NCBI RefSeq assembly: GCF_963675065.1 | Contig: NZ_OY775905.1 | Coordinates: forward strand, 1,004,501-1,068,500 | DNA from: an uncultured Draconibacterium sp. | GTDB taxonomy: Bacteria; Bacteroidota; Bacteroidia; Bacteroidales; Prolixibacteraceae | Length of the DNA: 64,000 bases | Direction: 5' to 3' | In this document: positions 34,623 through 43,189 of the stretch, piece by piece | Numbering within the stretch: position 1 is the stretch's first letter | Layout: the number at the start of each line of letters is the position of its first letter | Position numbers and translations under genes: made by a program | The notes under the pieces: model-generated | The model's database searches: none | What the model saw: only the letters and a program-made list of their open reading frames with translations | Told to the model about the DNA's origin: nothing

Positions 34623-35045
34623 ATGAAACAAAAACACATTGTACCGGTGCAGATTCGGTTTAACGACATCGACCTGATGGGCCATGTTTATAATGCCAAA
34701 TACCAGGAATTTTTCGATCTGGCCCGTCTAAAATATTTCAGTACAGTTTTAGACGACCTTATTAGCTGGACACATAAAGGATTGATCATTGCCTCGGTGA
34801 AGGTGGATTACATGCAACCAACCTTTCTTGAGGATGAGATTCATGTTGAAACATCGGTATCGTCGCTTGGAGAAAAGAGCCTTGAGATGACACAAGCGGT
34901 ATACAAACAAAACTGTACCGAGCCGGTGGCAGTATGTAAATCGGTAATGGTTTGTTTTGATATGAAAGCCAGGATTTCGGAGCCGATCCCTGAGGATTGG
35001 AGAAAGAAATTTGCAGATTTTGAGCCTGACTTAACCGTCGATTAG
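34623..35045 (+). CDS. Acyl-CoA thioesterase (4HBT hot-dog fold)
   Basis: 140 residues. IRFNDIDLMGHVYNAKYQEFFD near residues 9-30 is the hot-dog active-site helix with the catalytic Asp, typical of YbgC/4HBT-type thioesterases that hydrolyse short acyl-CoA or hydroxybenzoyl-CoA. The 3' end overlaps the convergent rimM gene by 15 bp. Confidence 0.9.
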   Translation: MKQKHIVPVQIRFNDIDLMGHVYNAKYQEFFDLARLKYFSTVLDDLISWTHKGLIIASVKVDYMQPTFLEDEIHVETSVSSLGEKSLEMTQAVYKQNCTEPVAVCKSVMVCFDMKARISEPIPEDWRKKFADFEPDLTVD

Positions 35046-35558
35046 TCCGTCGGGTAAATTTAAGGTTAGCGAACTTTCATTTTCGCTGTACGAAACCAAC
35101 ATCTCTTCGTGAAACGGTATTAACAGCTCCTCGCCCCAGTACGAAACCGTAAAAACAATATTTCCGGAATAGTCATCCACGTGATCGATTATACCAATTT
35201 CGCCCAGTTTGCTGTCGATTAGCATCAGCCCCTCAAACATCGATTCGTTCTCTTCCTGCTCATCAATAATCTCGGAATGAAACAGGTAAGCATTGGCACC
35301 AATCAGGCGTTTAGCGTATTTTTCATCATCAACCCAATCAAACTTTACAATTGCTGTTTTGGATGAGCGGAAACGGAAACCATCTTTTTCCACAAAAAAA
35401 GGAACGAGCAAACCATCCAGTTCAACAAAATAGCGGTCGCTATCTTCCACAGAATATTCAAACTGTTCGTCAAACTCCAGGACTACTTCGCCATGTACGC
35501 CATGCGTTTTTCTGAAGAATCCAATTTTTTGGCAATCGGTTTTTGGTATCGTTTCCAT
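35031..35558 (-). CDS. rimM: Ribosome maturation factor RimM
   Basis: 175 residues. The N-terminal domain has FRKTHGVHGEVVLEF, the conserved (G)xxGEV strand, and the C-terminal PRC-barrel has GEIGIIDHVDDYSG and LLIPFHEE. It helps 30S assembly around helix 33 and S19. The usual gene order rpsP-rimM-trmD is interrupted here by about 1 kb of repeats (35559-36600). It appears to have its own promoter, only a few bases from the start. Confidence 0.93.
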   Translation of the reverse strand: METIPKTDCQKIGFFRKTHGVHGEVVLEFDEQFEYSVEDSDRYFVELDGLLVPFFVEKDGFRFRSSKTAIVKFDWVDDEKYAKRLIGANAYLFHSEIIDEQEENESMFEGLMLIDSKLGEIGIIDHVDDYSGNIVFTVSYWGEELLIPFHEEMLVSYSENESSLTLNLPDGLIDG

Positions 35559-35562
35559 ACTT

Positions 35563-35570
35563 CAAAAGTA
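35563..35570 (-). promoter_or_regulatory. Candidate -7 box immediately upstream of rimM
   Basis: The minus strand reads TACTTTTG (TAnnTTTG) only 4 bp from the ATG at 35558, so the mRNA would start at or near the start codon (leaderless). Confidence 0.4.
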
Positions 35571-35789
35571 AAGCATTTTCACTTGAAACGGTAGTTATGA
35601 ATAGAAAGTTCCAAAAAATTGCAACATAATTTTTACCTGAATAGGGAATCTCATTCATTATCTTTAGTTTTTAATTGACTTAGAATTGTTATTCCACTTA
35701 TGAAAAGCTGGTAAAATTGATTCGTTATTGCAAGGTTTCAATATCAACCGCCAAATCCGAAACAAAAAGATAAAGACAGACCTAAGTGT

Positions 35790-36440
35790 AGGTTTTGTGC
35801 GGGCTCGTCACCCCGAAGCTTCGGGGCCGTCAATCGGGCTAATTCGTTACATTGAAAAAACGCAAAGGTTATTTTTTGACAAGCTTTTGGGTTCCTTTTA
35901 ATCGAATGCAAAAGGAACTGCCCGTCTGGCATAAAGACAAAAGAGAGCACCCGTAAAAGTAGGTGGAGAAGTTAAAAATATCCTACCTACAAGTTTCAAT
36001 ATTGAAAGAAGCATCAAGCATAAGCAACATTCTTTTGGCTTATCAGCCGGATTCTACTCTTTGGTTTAGCCCAAAGAGTAGACAGAAAACCCAAGGCTGC
36101 GCCCGCTTCACTCGGAAAAGCTACGCGATGCCGGCTAAAATTACTGAACTCGTCGTACCTCCTCAAACAGCAGTAATTTTTTAACGTCGTCACCGCTTGT
36201 TTTCCGGCTCACCGGACGAGGCCAGGCCGCGATGCAGCGCCGTTACATAAGTGGACGGCCTCTTTTGGTCGTTGCCCAGAGTTGAAATGAAACCTTAGTG
36301 AGAGCGGGAAGCTCCGAAGCCCCGAGACTTCGGGGGAGGAGATCACCCGTCCGAACTTGGGTTTTATAATAATGGAGGGGAAGGATCAAAAGCAGCCTTG
36401 AGCGTTTTGCTTCGTTTTTGTGTTAAGACAAAAATGAAGG
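35790..36440. repeat. Large structured intergenic repeat element between rimM and rpsP
   Basis: About 650 bp without a credible gene. It contains perfect inverted repeats: CCCCGAAGCTTCGGGG at 35811-35826 (palindrome), TACTCTTTGG/CCAAAGAGTA at 36055-36080 (10-bp stem, 6-nt loop) and CCCCGAGACTTCGGGG near 36320-36335. Local composition is more GC-rich than the flanks. Short frames occur but are shadows of the repeat. Related sequence seems common in Bacteroidota intergenic DNA (recollection, not checked). It splits what is normally an rpsP-rimM operon. Confidence 0.7.
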
Positions 36441-36543
36441 CCGCCGGCAGGCAGAAAATAACAGAAGTTACACTGTTGTTTCAAAATTGTAATCCACCAG
36501 ATTTCACAGGTAATCCAAAGAAAGCTATTCGAAGTATGTAAAC

Positions 36544-36576
36544 AAAAAAACCACCTGCCAAACGGCAAGTGGTTTT
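36544..36576 (-). terminator. Rho-independent terminator of rpsP
   Basis: The stem AACCACTTGCC / GGCAGGTGGTT on the minus strand, with T7 after it, lies 24 bp past the rpsP stop. Confidence 0.8.
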
Positions 36577-36600
36577 CTATAATAAGATGAGTTGTCTTTC

Positions 36601-37221
36601 TTAAGATTCCGCACCTTTTTCTTCTTCCGAAGCTTCCTCTGCAGCAGCAGGTGCTTCAGCTTCAGGAGTTTCTTCAACTTCAGCAGTTGCCTCTTCTTCT
36701 GCTTCTTCAGCAGCGGCTTCAGCTTCAGCTTCTTTAACAGCAGCTTCTGCTTCGGCAGCTAATTCTGCTTCTCTTGCAGCAATAGCGGCAGCTCTTTCTT
36801 CGTTGACTTTCTTCTCTGCTTCCAGTTGTTTGTCAGCTTCTGCAGCGGCATCACCGGCCAAACGGTCGATTTTTGCCTGAATTTTAGCTTCTTTTGCTGC
36901 AATCCAGCTTTCTAAACGTTTGTCAGCTTCAGCTTCATCGAAAGCTCCTTTTTTAACTCCACCCATCAGGTGTTTTTTGTACATCACACCTTTGTAAGAT
37001 AATATTGCTCTTACAGTGTCGGTTGGTTGTGCGCCTTTAACAAGCCAGTCGTAAGCTTTGTCAAAATCGAGATCGATAGTAGCAGGATCAGTGTTAGGAT
37101 TGTACGTGCCAATTCTTTCAATGTACCTGCCATCTCGTGGCGCCCTGCTATCAGCTACTACAATGTGGTAGTATGCGTAGCGTTTGCGACCGTGTCGCGC
37201 TAATCTCATTTTTACTGGCAT
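36601..37221 (-). CDS. rpsP: 30S ribosomal protein S16 with long Ala/Glu-rich tail
   Basis: 206 residues; most S16 proteins have 80-100. The first ~100 residues are the S16 domain (MPVKMRLARHGRKRYAYYHI, VADSRAPRDGRYIERIGTY). From about residue 110 a charged coiled-coil-like tail runs into an Ala/Glu-rich stretch (EAEAEAAAEEAEEEATAEV). Such extended tails are usual for Bacteroidota S16. It has its own promoter box and terminator and is not followed directly by rimM. Confidence 0.96.
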   Translation of the reverse strand: MPVKMRLARHGRKRYAYYHIVVADSRAPRDGRYIERIGTYNPNTDPATIDLDFDKAYDWLVKGAQPTDTVRAILSYKGVMYKKHLMGGVKKGAFDEAEADKRLESWIAAKEAKIQAKIDRLAGDAAAEADKQLEAEKKVNEERAAAIAAREAELAAEAEAAVKEAEAEAAAEEAEEEATAEVEETPEAEAPAAAEEASEEEKGAES

Positions 37222-37253
37222 AATTCTATTTTTTAATTTTGAAAAATGTGGCG

Positions 37254-37261
37254 CAAAGATA
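37254..37261 (-). promoter_or_regulatory. Candidate -7 box for rpsP
   Basis: The minus strand reads TATCTTTG, 32 bp before the rpsP ATG. Confidence 0.45.
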
Positions 37262-37405
37262 GTATAAAATTCTGTTCCTGAAAGTTTTGAAAAAGTATTT
37301 TTCTATTTAATGATATCCTCTTTCAGAGTAAGTTTATCATTAGACTAAAATTATTGAGAGCCCCACTTTAGGTGAGACCATCAATATTATAGTATTTAAC
37401 GCCTA

Positions 37406-38092
37406 CTATTGTTCGCCAGCCTCTGCTTTTGCAGCATCTACCATGTCTTCGTTAGCCGTAATGGTAAACTCTACCCTGCGATTTTGGGCTTTTCCCGCTT
37501 TGGTATCGTTTGTTGCACGCGGCTGCGATTCGCCCATTCCTACCGAACTTAAGCGCGAGGCCACTATTCCATTTGATTTCAGAAAACCAACAACCGATGC
37601 TGCACGTTTTTCCGATAAGGTTTGATTGTAAGATTCGGCACCATCACTATCGGTATGCCCGATTACCAAAATATCGGTATCCGGGTATTTATTAAACACC
37701 TCAACCAGATTACCCAAATTGGTTTGCGAGGCACTGGTAAGTTTTGAACTATCAAACTCAAAACGTACATCGGCATTTTCGTCCAGAATTAACTGAATTC
37801 CTTCTTCGCTGCGAACCACCTCAGCTCCGGGCATTGTTGTTTCTATTTCTTCGGCCTGCTTATCCATTTGTTTACCAATAATAGCACCGGCACCGCCACC
37901 AACAGCAGCACCAACCAAAGCGCCTGCCGCCCGGTTATCTTTTCCGCCAATTAAGGCACCTAAGGCAGCTCCTGCGGCTACACCGATTCCTGCACCTTTT
38001 TGCGAGCTGTTGGCATTTTGCAACGAGCTGCAACTATTTAAAAATATTCCTGCCACAAAAAGGACAAGAACCAATAATGTTTTATTCTTCAT
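37406..38092 (-). CDS. OmpA family lipoprotein with glycine-zipper domain
   Basis: 228 residues. A lipoprotein signal peptide ends at LNSC (Cys near 21). Residues about 30-75 carry alternating Gly/Ala (GAGIGVAAGAALGALIGG), a glycine-zipper membrane segment. The C-terminal OmpA domain has ILVIGHTDSDGAESYN and LSEKRAASVVGFL, the conserved peptidoglycan-binding stretch with Asp and Arg. It anchors the outer membrane to the wall. It is followed by a lipocalin-like gene on the same strand. Confidence 0.93.
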   Translation of the reverse strand: MKNKTLLVLVLFVAGIFLNSCSSLQNANSSQKGAGIGVAAGAALGALIGGKDNRAAGALVGAAVGGGAGAIIGKQMDKQAEEIETTMPGAEVVRSEEGIQLILDENADVRFEFDSSKLTSASQTNLGNLVEVFNKYPDTDILVIGHTDSDGAESYNQTLSEKRAASVVGFLKSNGIVASRLSSVGMGESQPRATNDTKAGKAQNRRVEFTITANEDMVDAAKAEAGEQ

Positions 38093-38102
38093 AACTGTAT
38101 TC

Positions 38103-38573
38103 TTAATTTTTTACGAATTGATAATAGATTGAAATGATGTCGCCCTCGAACGAAGCATCCTGTGCCAAAACAAATTCGGTTTCCGATTCAGAAATTAATT
38201 TTAGTTTATAACCGGCAGTTACATCTTTTGGCTTTACTCCATCCGGAATAAATTTCCATAAAAAGTAAATGTCCTGGCCATCTTCTTCCATAAACCATTT
38301 AATCGAATGCGTGGAGTTTATGCAGGCCACATCCATAAAAGAATAAGTTCCTGAATTGTTATTGCTGACAAAGCTCCATTCGCTGCCCTCGAAACAGTCG
38401 GGTGATGCCTGGTTAAACAACTCTTTAATTTCCACTTTGTTTCCCTGATCGGTTGTAATCGACGATAATGTCCAGTTGCCTTTTAAACCTTTCTGCGAAC
38501 TCCTGACTTGTTTTGTAGTGCTGCACGCCGCCAATAAAGCAACAAGCGTCAGCAAAAGAAATGTTTGTTTCAT
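38103..38573 (-). CDS. Lipocalin-like lipoprotein
   Basis: 156 residues from the ATG at 38573, which opens a lipoprotein signal peptide with lipobox LAAC. The mature start KGLKGNWTLSSITTD, with GxW near the beginning, and alternating strands to the C-terminus fit a lipocalin-like (Bacteroidota DUF4136/lipocalin type) domain. Ligand unknown. It ends 11 bp from the OmpA gene, which follows it on the same strand. Confidence 0.75.
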   Translation of the reverse strand: MKQTFLLLTLVALLAACSTTKQVRSSQKGLKGNWTLSSITTDQGNKVEIKELFNQASPDCFEGSEWSFVSNNNSGTYSFMDVACINSTHSIKWFMEEDGQDIYFLWKFIPDGVKPKDVTAGYKLKLISESETEFVLAQDASFEGDIISIYYQFVKN

Positions 38574-38725
38574 GTTTATGCTTTTAAATTTTGTATGTTT
38601 TTGAGAACGGAATTTTTGTGTTTGTACAAGATACAACAATCAGTTTTGCATTCAAATACTTTAGACACAAAACACAGAAGTAGACATAATGTTGCATCTA
38701 CTTTACTGATTTTTTGATGACAGTT

Positions 38726-38758
38726 AGTGATACTATTACTTGAAGTAATAGTATCACT
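38726..38758. terminator. Perfect 33-bp palindrome downstream of rfbB, possible terminator
   Basis: AGTGATACTATTACTT and its exact inverse are separated by a single base. It lies 13 bp after the rfbB stop, but the following minus-strand tract is only moderately T-rich, so a binding site or DNA-level element is also possible. Confidence 0.5.
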
Positions 38759-38770
38759 GATTGGTTAAAA

Positions 38771-39823
38771 TTATCTTTTTACGTACTGTTGTTTGTAGTA
38801 TTTCAGGTAATCGCCTGAGGTTACGTTTTCCAGCCACTCAGTATTTTCGAGGTACCAATCGATGGTCAATTCAATACCTTCTTCAAACTGCAATGATGGC
38901 TCCCACCCCAGTTCGTTTTTAATCTTTGTGGCATCGATAGCATAACGTAAATCATGGCCGGCACGGTCTTTCACATAAGTGATCAGCTTTTCTGATTCGC
39001 CTTCAGGGCGGCCCAGTTTTTCATCCATTTTTCGGCACATCACCCGAATCAGGTCAATGTTTGTCCACTCGTTAAAACCACCAATGTTGTAGGTTTCGCC
39101 AATTTCTCCTTTATGGAAAATTACATCGATGGCCCGCGCATGATCAACCACCCAAAGCCAGTCGCGTACGTTTTCGCCTTTACCATAAACCGGCAGCGGC
39201 TTATTGTTCTTTATGTTGTGAATAAAAAGCGGAATCAATTTCTCGGGAAACTGAAACGAGCCATAATTATTCGAGCAGTTTGAAATTACCGTTGGCACGC
39301 CAAAAGTATCGTTGTAAGCACGAACAAAATGATCGGAGCTGGCTTTTGATGCCGAATACGGACTATGCGGATCGTAAGCTGTTTCCTCAGTAAACATACC
39401 TTCCTCACCCAACGAACCATACACCTCATCGGTTGAAATATGGTAGAAACGTTTGCCTTCAAAATTATCTTTCCAAATGTGTTTTGCAGCGTTCAGCAAA
39501 TTAACGGTGCCGATAACGTTGGTAAAAACAAATTCTGTCGGGTTCGAAATCGAACGGTCGACATGCGATTCGGCAGCCAGGTGAATTACGCCATCGAACT
39601 GACGTTCTTCAAACAGTTGCTGAATAAACTCGCTATCGACAATATCGCCTTTTACAAATTCGTAATTGGGCTTGTCTTCAATATCTTTTAAATTATTGAG
39701 ATTACCGGCGTAGGTTAGTTTATCGAGGTTTACAATTTTGTAATCGGGGTAGTTATTTACAAATAAACGTACTACGTGAGATCCAATAAAACCAGCACCT
39801 CCGGTAATTAGTATTGTCTTCAT
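38771..39823 (-). CDS. rfbB: dTDP-glucose 4,6-dehydratase
   Basis: 350 residues from the ATG at 39823. The NAD-binding GGAGFIG is at 8-14, the catalytic YSASK (YxxxK) motif follows the DEVYG stretch, and CSNNYGSFQFPEKLIP is the sugar-nucleotide site. It converts dTDP-glucose to the 4-keto-6-deoxy form for rhamnose and other deoxysugars. The rest of the rml set is not in the window. It runs after galE on the same strand. Confidence 0.95.
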   Translation of the reverse strand: MKTILITGGAGFIGSHVVRLFVNNYPDYKIVNLDKLTYAGNLNNLKDIEDKPNYEFVKGDIVDSEFIQQLFEERQFDGVIHLAAESHVDRSISNPTEFVFTNVIGTVNLLNAAKHIWKDNFEGKRFYHISTDEVYGSLGEEGMFTEETAYDPHSPYSASKASSDHFVRAYNDTFGVPTVISNCSNNYGSFQFPEKLIPLFIHNIKNNKPLPVYGKGENVRDWLWVVDHARAIDVIFHKGEIGETYNIGGFNEWTNIDLIRVMCRKMDEKLGRPEGESEKLITYVKDRAGHDLRYAIDATKIKNELGWEPSLQFEEGIELTIDWYLENTEWLENVTSGDYLKYYKQQYVKR

Positions 39824-39841
39824 AATGTGTCTGTTTTTAGG

Positions 39842-39849
39842 CAAAAATA
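39842..39849 (-). promoter_or_regulatory. Candidate -7 box for rfbB
   Basis: The minus strand reads TATTTTTG, 18 bp before the rfbB ATG. Confidence 0.4.
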
Positions 39850-39896
39850 CAGGAATTGCTCAAAATAAAACTGACAAAGGTATTAATTCATAAATT

Positions 39897-40925
39897 TTAT
39901 TTAATTCCCCGAACTTTTTTCTCCCAGTTCCAGGCCGAAAGTAGCGTTTCTTCTGTTCCTTTTTCAGCTTTCCAGCCCAGTTCTTCGTTGGCAAAAGTAG
40001 TGTCGGCCCAAATTTTTTCGATATCGCCGGCACGACGACCTACAATTTTGTAATTCAGTTTAACACCGGTTGCTTTCTCAAAACCGTTTACAATTTCCAG
40101 AACTGAAAGTCCGTTTCCGGTACCGAGGTTAAAAATTTCGTAGTTCTTTTTGTTTTTGCCTTCCAGCAATCGCTCAATGGCTACAACGTGTGCTTTGGCC
40201 AAATCAACCACGTTTATGTAATCGCGAACGGCCGATCCGTCTACCGTATCGTAATCGTCGCCAAACACTTTTAGTTCGTCGCGTAAACCGGCTGCTGTTT
40301 GAGTAATAAACGGCACCAGGTTTTGTGGTACGCCCAGCGGTAATTCACCAATCAGAGCGGTTGGATGTGCCCCAATAGGGTTAAAATAGCGCAATGCAAT
40401 TCCTTTTAATTGCGGGAAAGCGGCAATGCTGTCGCTTAAAATATCTTCGTTAACACGCTTGGTGTTTCCGTATGGTGACTCGGCATCTTTGCGTGGCGTT
40501 TCTTCAGTAACCGGCAATACCTCGGGCTGACCGTAAACCGTACACGACGACGAGAATACAATATTTGCCACCCCGTATTTCAACTGGCAATCCAGCAGGT
40601 TCATCAACGACACCAGGTTGTTGCGGTAGTACAGCAAGGGTTTTTGCACCGATTCGCCAACCGCTTTTGAGGCTGCAAAATGAATAATTGCCTCGATATC
40701 CGAATTGCGGCTAAAAAATTCGTCGGTTTTTGCAGCATCTGCTAAATCAAACTGTTCGAATGCCGGTTTTATTCCTGAAATTTTTTCGATGTTATCCAAT
40801 ACATCAATACTTGAGTTTGAAAGGTCGTCGACAATTACAACATCGTACCCCGAATTCTGTAATTCAACAACGGTATGCGAACCAATGTACCCGGTTCCGC
40901 CTGTAACTAAAATCTTTTTTGCCAT
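39897..40925 (-). CDS. galE: UDP-glucose 4-epimerase
   Basis: 342 residues from the ATG at 40925, chosen because upstream codons lack similarity. GGTGYIG at 9-15 is the NAD site, and SSSCTVYG followed by YGNTK (YxxxK) is the catalytic pair. It interconverts UDP-glucose and UDP-galactose for surface polysaccharides. It lies directly before rfbB. Confidence 0.95.
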   Translation of the reverse strand: MAKKILVTGGTGYIGSHTVVELQNSGYDVVIVDDLSNSSIDVLDNIEKISGIKPAFEQFDLADAAKTDEFFSRNSDIEAIIHFAASKAVGESVQKPLLYYRNNLVSLMNLLDCQLKYGVANIVFSSSCTVYGQPEVLPVTEETPRKDAESPYGNTKRVNEDILSDSIAAFPQLKGIALRYFNPIGAHPTALIGELPLGVPQNLVPFITQTAAGLRDELKVFGDDYDTVDGSAVRDYINVVDLAKAHVVAIERLLEGKNKKNYEIFNLGTGNGLSVLEIVNGFEKATGVKLNYKIVGRRAGDIEKIWADTTFANEELGWKAEKGTEETLLSAWNWEKKVRGIK

Positions 40926-40946
40926 TACTTTTATTGATTTAGGTAG

Positions 40947-40954
40947 CAAAAGTA
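40947..40954 (-). promoter_or_regulatory. Candidate -7 box for galE
   Basis: The minus strand reads TACTTTTG, 21 bp before the galE ATG. Confidence 0.4.
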
Positions 40955-41077
40955 GAAAAAAACGATGCAGAAATCCACAGTTTACCCGCTTGTGGAACAG
41001 GCTTTTGTAAAAACTTAATTTTTGGGCAGTTGGAGTTTACTTTATGTTTTGTAATTTTACCGTCTAAATTCATTCAA

Positions 41078-42202
41078 GTGAGCTTCGGAAAAGAAATATA
41101 TACACTTCTGTTACAGCACGATATTGTAATCATTCCCGGATTGGGTGCTTTTGTTTCGGAATACCGGCCGGCGGAGATTAGCGACGAGAGCGATGAAATA
41201 AAACCTCCGTCGAAAACCATTTCGTTTAACGGGCAACTAAAAAACAACGACGGATTACTGGTTGGCCATATTGCAGAAAAACTCCATATATCGCATTTTA
41301 ATGCACTGGTTCGTATTGAAAAAGAACGCGATGAGATGCTTTTTAAGCTCGACAAAGGCGACGAGGTTTTTGTTGAAGGAGTGGGTGTACTTTCGCACAA
41401 CGACCAGGGTGAAATTGTTTTTGAAGCTGCGGAAGAAGAGAATATGCTGCTCGATTCGTTTGGCCTTGGAGCTATGTCGATAAGCGAACCGGAGCCTGTT
41501 GAAGAACCGAAAGAAGAAACTCCAGAAACTCCAGAAGAAGAAACAGCTGAAGTGGCCGAAGAAGAACCTGAAGAGGAGCCCGAAGTAACAGAACCTGAAC
41601 CACAGGAAGAAGAAAGGCTTATTGAAGCGCCGCCGACCGGAGAAGAGAAGATTAAAGAAGAAAAACAGGAAGTTCAAACAAAGGAAAAGGAAGCAAAAAA
41701 GAGGAAACCCTGGTTGTTTCTGCTTATTATTATTCCTTTACTTGCCGTTGCGGTATTTGTCTTTCTGAAAGGATTTAACGATAACGCGGGAGACGTCAAC
41801 AAAAAGCTGCCTCCAACAACTACTACCGAAGAGTTGACGATTGAACAAACACCGGTTGCCACTGACACTACTGCAACAGACTCAGTATTAATCGCCGCAG
41901 AAGATACAACTTTGGCTGCCGATACCACACAAAACATATCTGAACCTATTGAAATGATGCCTGAAGAACAGGACTCGATTAAGTATTACCTGGTTGGCGG
42001 AAGCTTTTCAGTAAAAGAAAATGCAAATAATTACTTGCTTGAATTGCAGGAAAAAGGGTACGAAGCTTTTCATGTTGGAAAAAAAGGTCGTTTCTTTATT
42101 GTTGGTATAGCCAGCTATAAAACCTTTGCCGAGGCCAATGCTGCTAAAGTGAAATATATGGAAGACAATCCGGGGTCGGAAGTTTGGGTATACAGAAAAT
42201 AA
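41078..42202 (+). CDS. Bacterial HU-CCDC81 domain protein with SPOR domain
   Basis: 374 residues from the GTG at 41078; an earlier TTG (41030) extends the frame by 16 residues without family match. The first ~115 residues (VSFGKEIYTLLLQHDIVIIPGLGAF and FNGQLKNNDGLL) match the bacterial CCDC81-type HU-like domain. A long acidic tract of E, P and V (about 130-190) is followed by a transmembrane helix (KPWLFLLIIIPLLAVAVFVF), a Thr/Asp-rich linker and a C-terminal SPOR domain (YLVGGSFSVKENANN). A SPOR end usually binds denuded glycan at the division site. Confidence 0.88.
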   Translation: MSFGKEIYTLLLQHDIVIIPGLGAFVSEYRPAEISDESDEIKPPSKTISFNGQLKNNDGLLVGHIAEKLHISHFNALVRIEKERDEMLFKLDKGDEVFVEGVGVLSHNDQGEIVFEAAEEENMLLDSFGLGAMSISEPEPVEEPKEETPETPEEETAEVAEEEPEEEPEVTEPEPQEEERLIEAPPTGEEKIKEEKQEVQTKEKEAKKRKPWLFLLIIIPLLAVAVFVFLKGFNDNAGDVNKKLPPTTTTEELTIEQTPVATDTTATDSVLIAAEDTTLAADTTQNISEPIEMMPEEQDSIKYYLVGGSFSVKENANNYLLELQEKGYEAFHVGKKGRFFIVGIASYKTFAEANAAKVKYMEDNPGSEVWVYRK

Positions 42203-42353
42203 ACTTTTACACTTAGCTTAGATAATTGTAAAAGACTAAAAAAAGGGAGTGGATTGTTAGAACAAAGCAACAATTTAATTAATATTGGGTTACTATTTAA
42301 CAGTTAATCCATTAAAATAATAAAAGACTCAACGCTAATTAAAAACTGTAATC

Positions 42354-42725
42354 ATGAATATAGCGCTCTGGATTATCCAAATTATTATTGCAGCTCTCTT
42401 TCTTACTACAGGTTCGCTGAAACTTGTTTTACCAAAAGACAACCTCATAAAAGTTTTCGAATGGATCGAAGATTTCACCGAACAACGACTGCGATTAATT
42501 GGAGCATTCGAGGTGTTGGGCGGCTTAGGACTTTTCCTGCCAGGCGTTTATTCCACTCTCGAAATTTTAATCCCGATAGCGGCCATTGGACTTACAATTA
42601 TTATGGTTATGGCCACCTTTGTTCATTCAAAAAGAAAAGAAACAAAAGACCTGATATTTAATATAGTCGTTTTGGTTCTGCTTTTGCTTGTTGTTGCCGG
42701 ACGATTATTCCTGGTTAGGTTATAG
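42354..42725 (+). CDS. DoxX family membrane protein
   Basis: 123 residues with four hydrophobic helices. The GSLKLV near residues 21-26 and GAFEVLGGLGLFLPGV in the middle fit the DoxX-like fold. The family includes thiosulfate:quinone oxidoreductase subunits and stress-linked proteins, and the present function is unknown. It stands alone between two gaps with no strong promoter box. Confidence 0.82.
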   Translation: MNIALWIIQIIIAALFLTTGSLKLVLPKDNLIKVFEWIEDFTEQRLRLIGAFEVLGGLGLFLPGVYSTLEILIPIAAIGLTIIMVMATFVHSKRKETKDLIFNIVVLVLLLLVVAGRLFLVRL

Positions 42726-42872
42726 TACACTTCCCTGATTATTACTTGTTAATTTTTATTTGATTTTATTGTTCAGCTAAAATTAAAGCTGTGCGCATTA
42801 AACTATTTATGGTTACGCTGCGTACAACATAAAACCATTTAAAACATAGTAATAATCAAAAAACCGGAAGTT

Positions 42873-43082
42873 ATGCCTAACAGTGTTTACAAAATTGTTG
42901 AGCTGATTGGAAGCAGCCCAGTATCGTGGGAGCAAGCAGCACAAAATGCCATAAGCATGGCATCAAAATCATTACGCGATTTACGAATTGCAGAAGTATC
43001 TAAAATGGACATTCACATTACCGAAGGTGAAATTGAATGTTATCGTGTAAAACTAAAAGTATCGTTTAAGTACGAAAATTAA
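42873..43082 (+). CDS. Dodecin (flavin-binding)
   Basis: 69 residues. VYKIVELIGSSPVSWEQAAQ places the conserved Trp that stacks on riboflavin, and VSFKYEN closes the fold. Dodecins form hollow 12-mers that store flavin or protect against its light damage. The length is exactly that of the family. Confidence 0.92.
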   Translation: MPNSVYKIVELIGSSPVSWEQAAQNAISMASKSLRDLRIAEVSKMDIHITEGEIECYRVKLKVSFKYEN

Positions 43083-43189
43083 TCAGTTACAGGAAACATT
43101 CCCCAGGCAGATTCGCTTATAGCATCCGTAACACTCCTGGGAATGGCTTTCGGGAAATAAACTGTTTTGGCTAGAATCAGCAATTCAAT

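Noticed and set aside
35744..36184. Short frames in the rimM-rpsP gap
   Set aside because: They overlap palindromes and have no match that makes sense; they are the shadow of the repeat element.
35790..36440. RNase P RNA, tmRNA or 6S RNA in the rimM-rpsP gap
   Set aside because: The conserved core sequences of these RNAs were not found; only local hairpins are seen.
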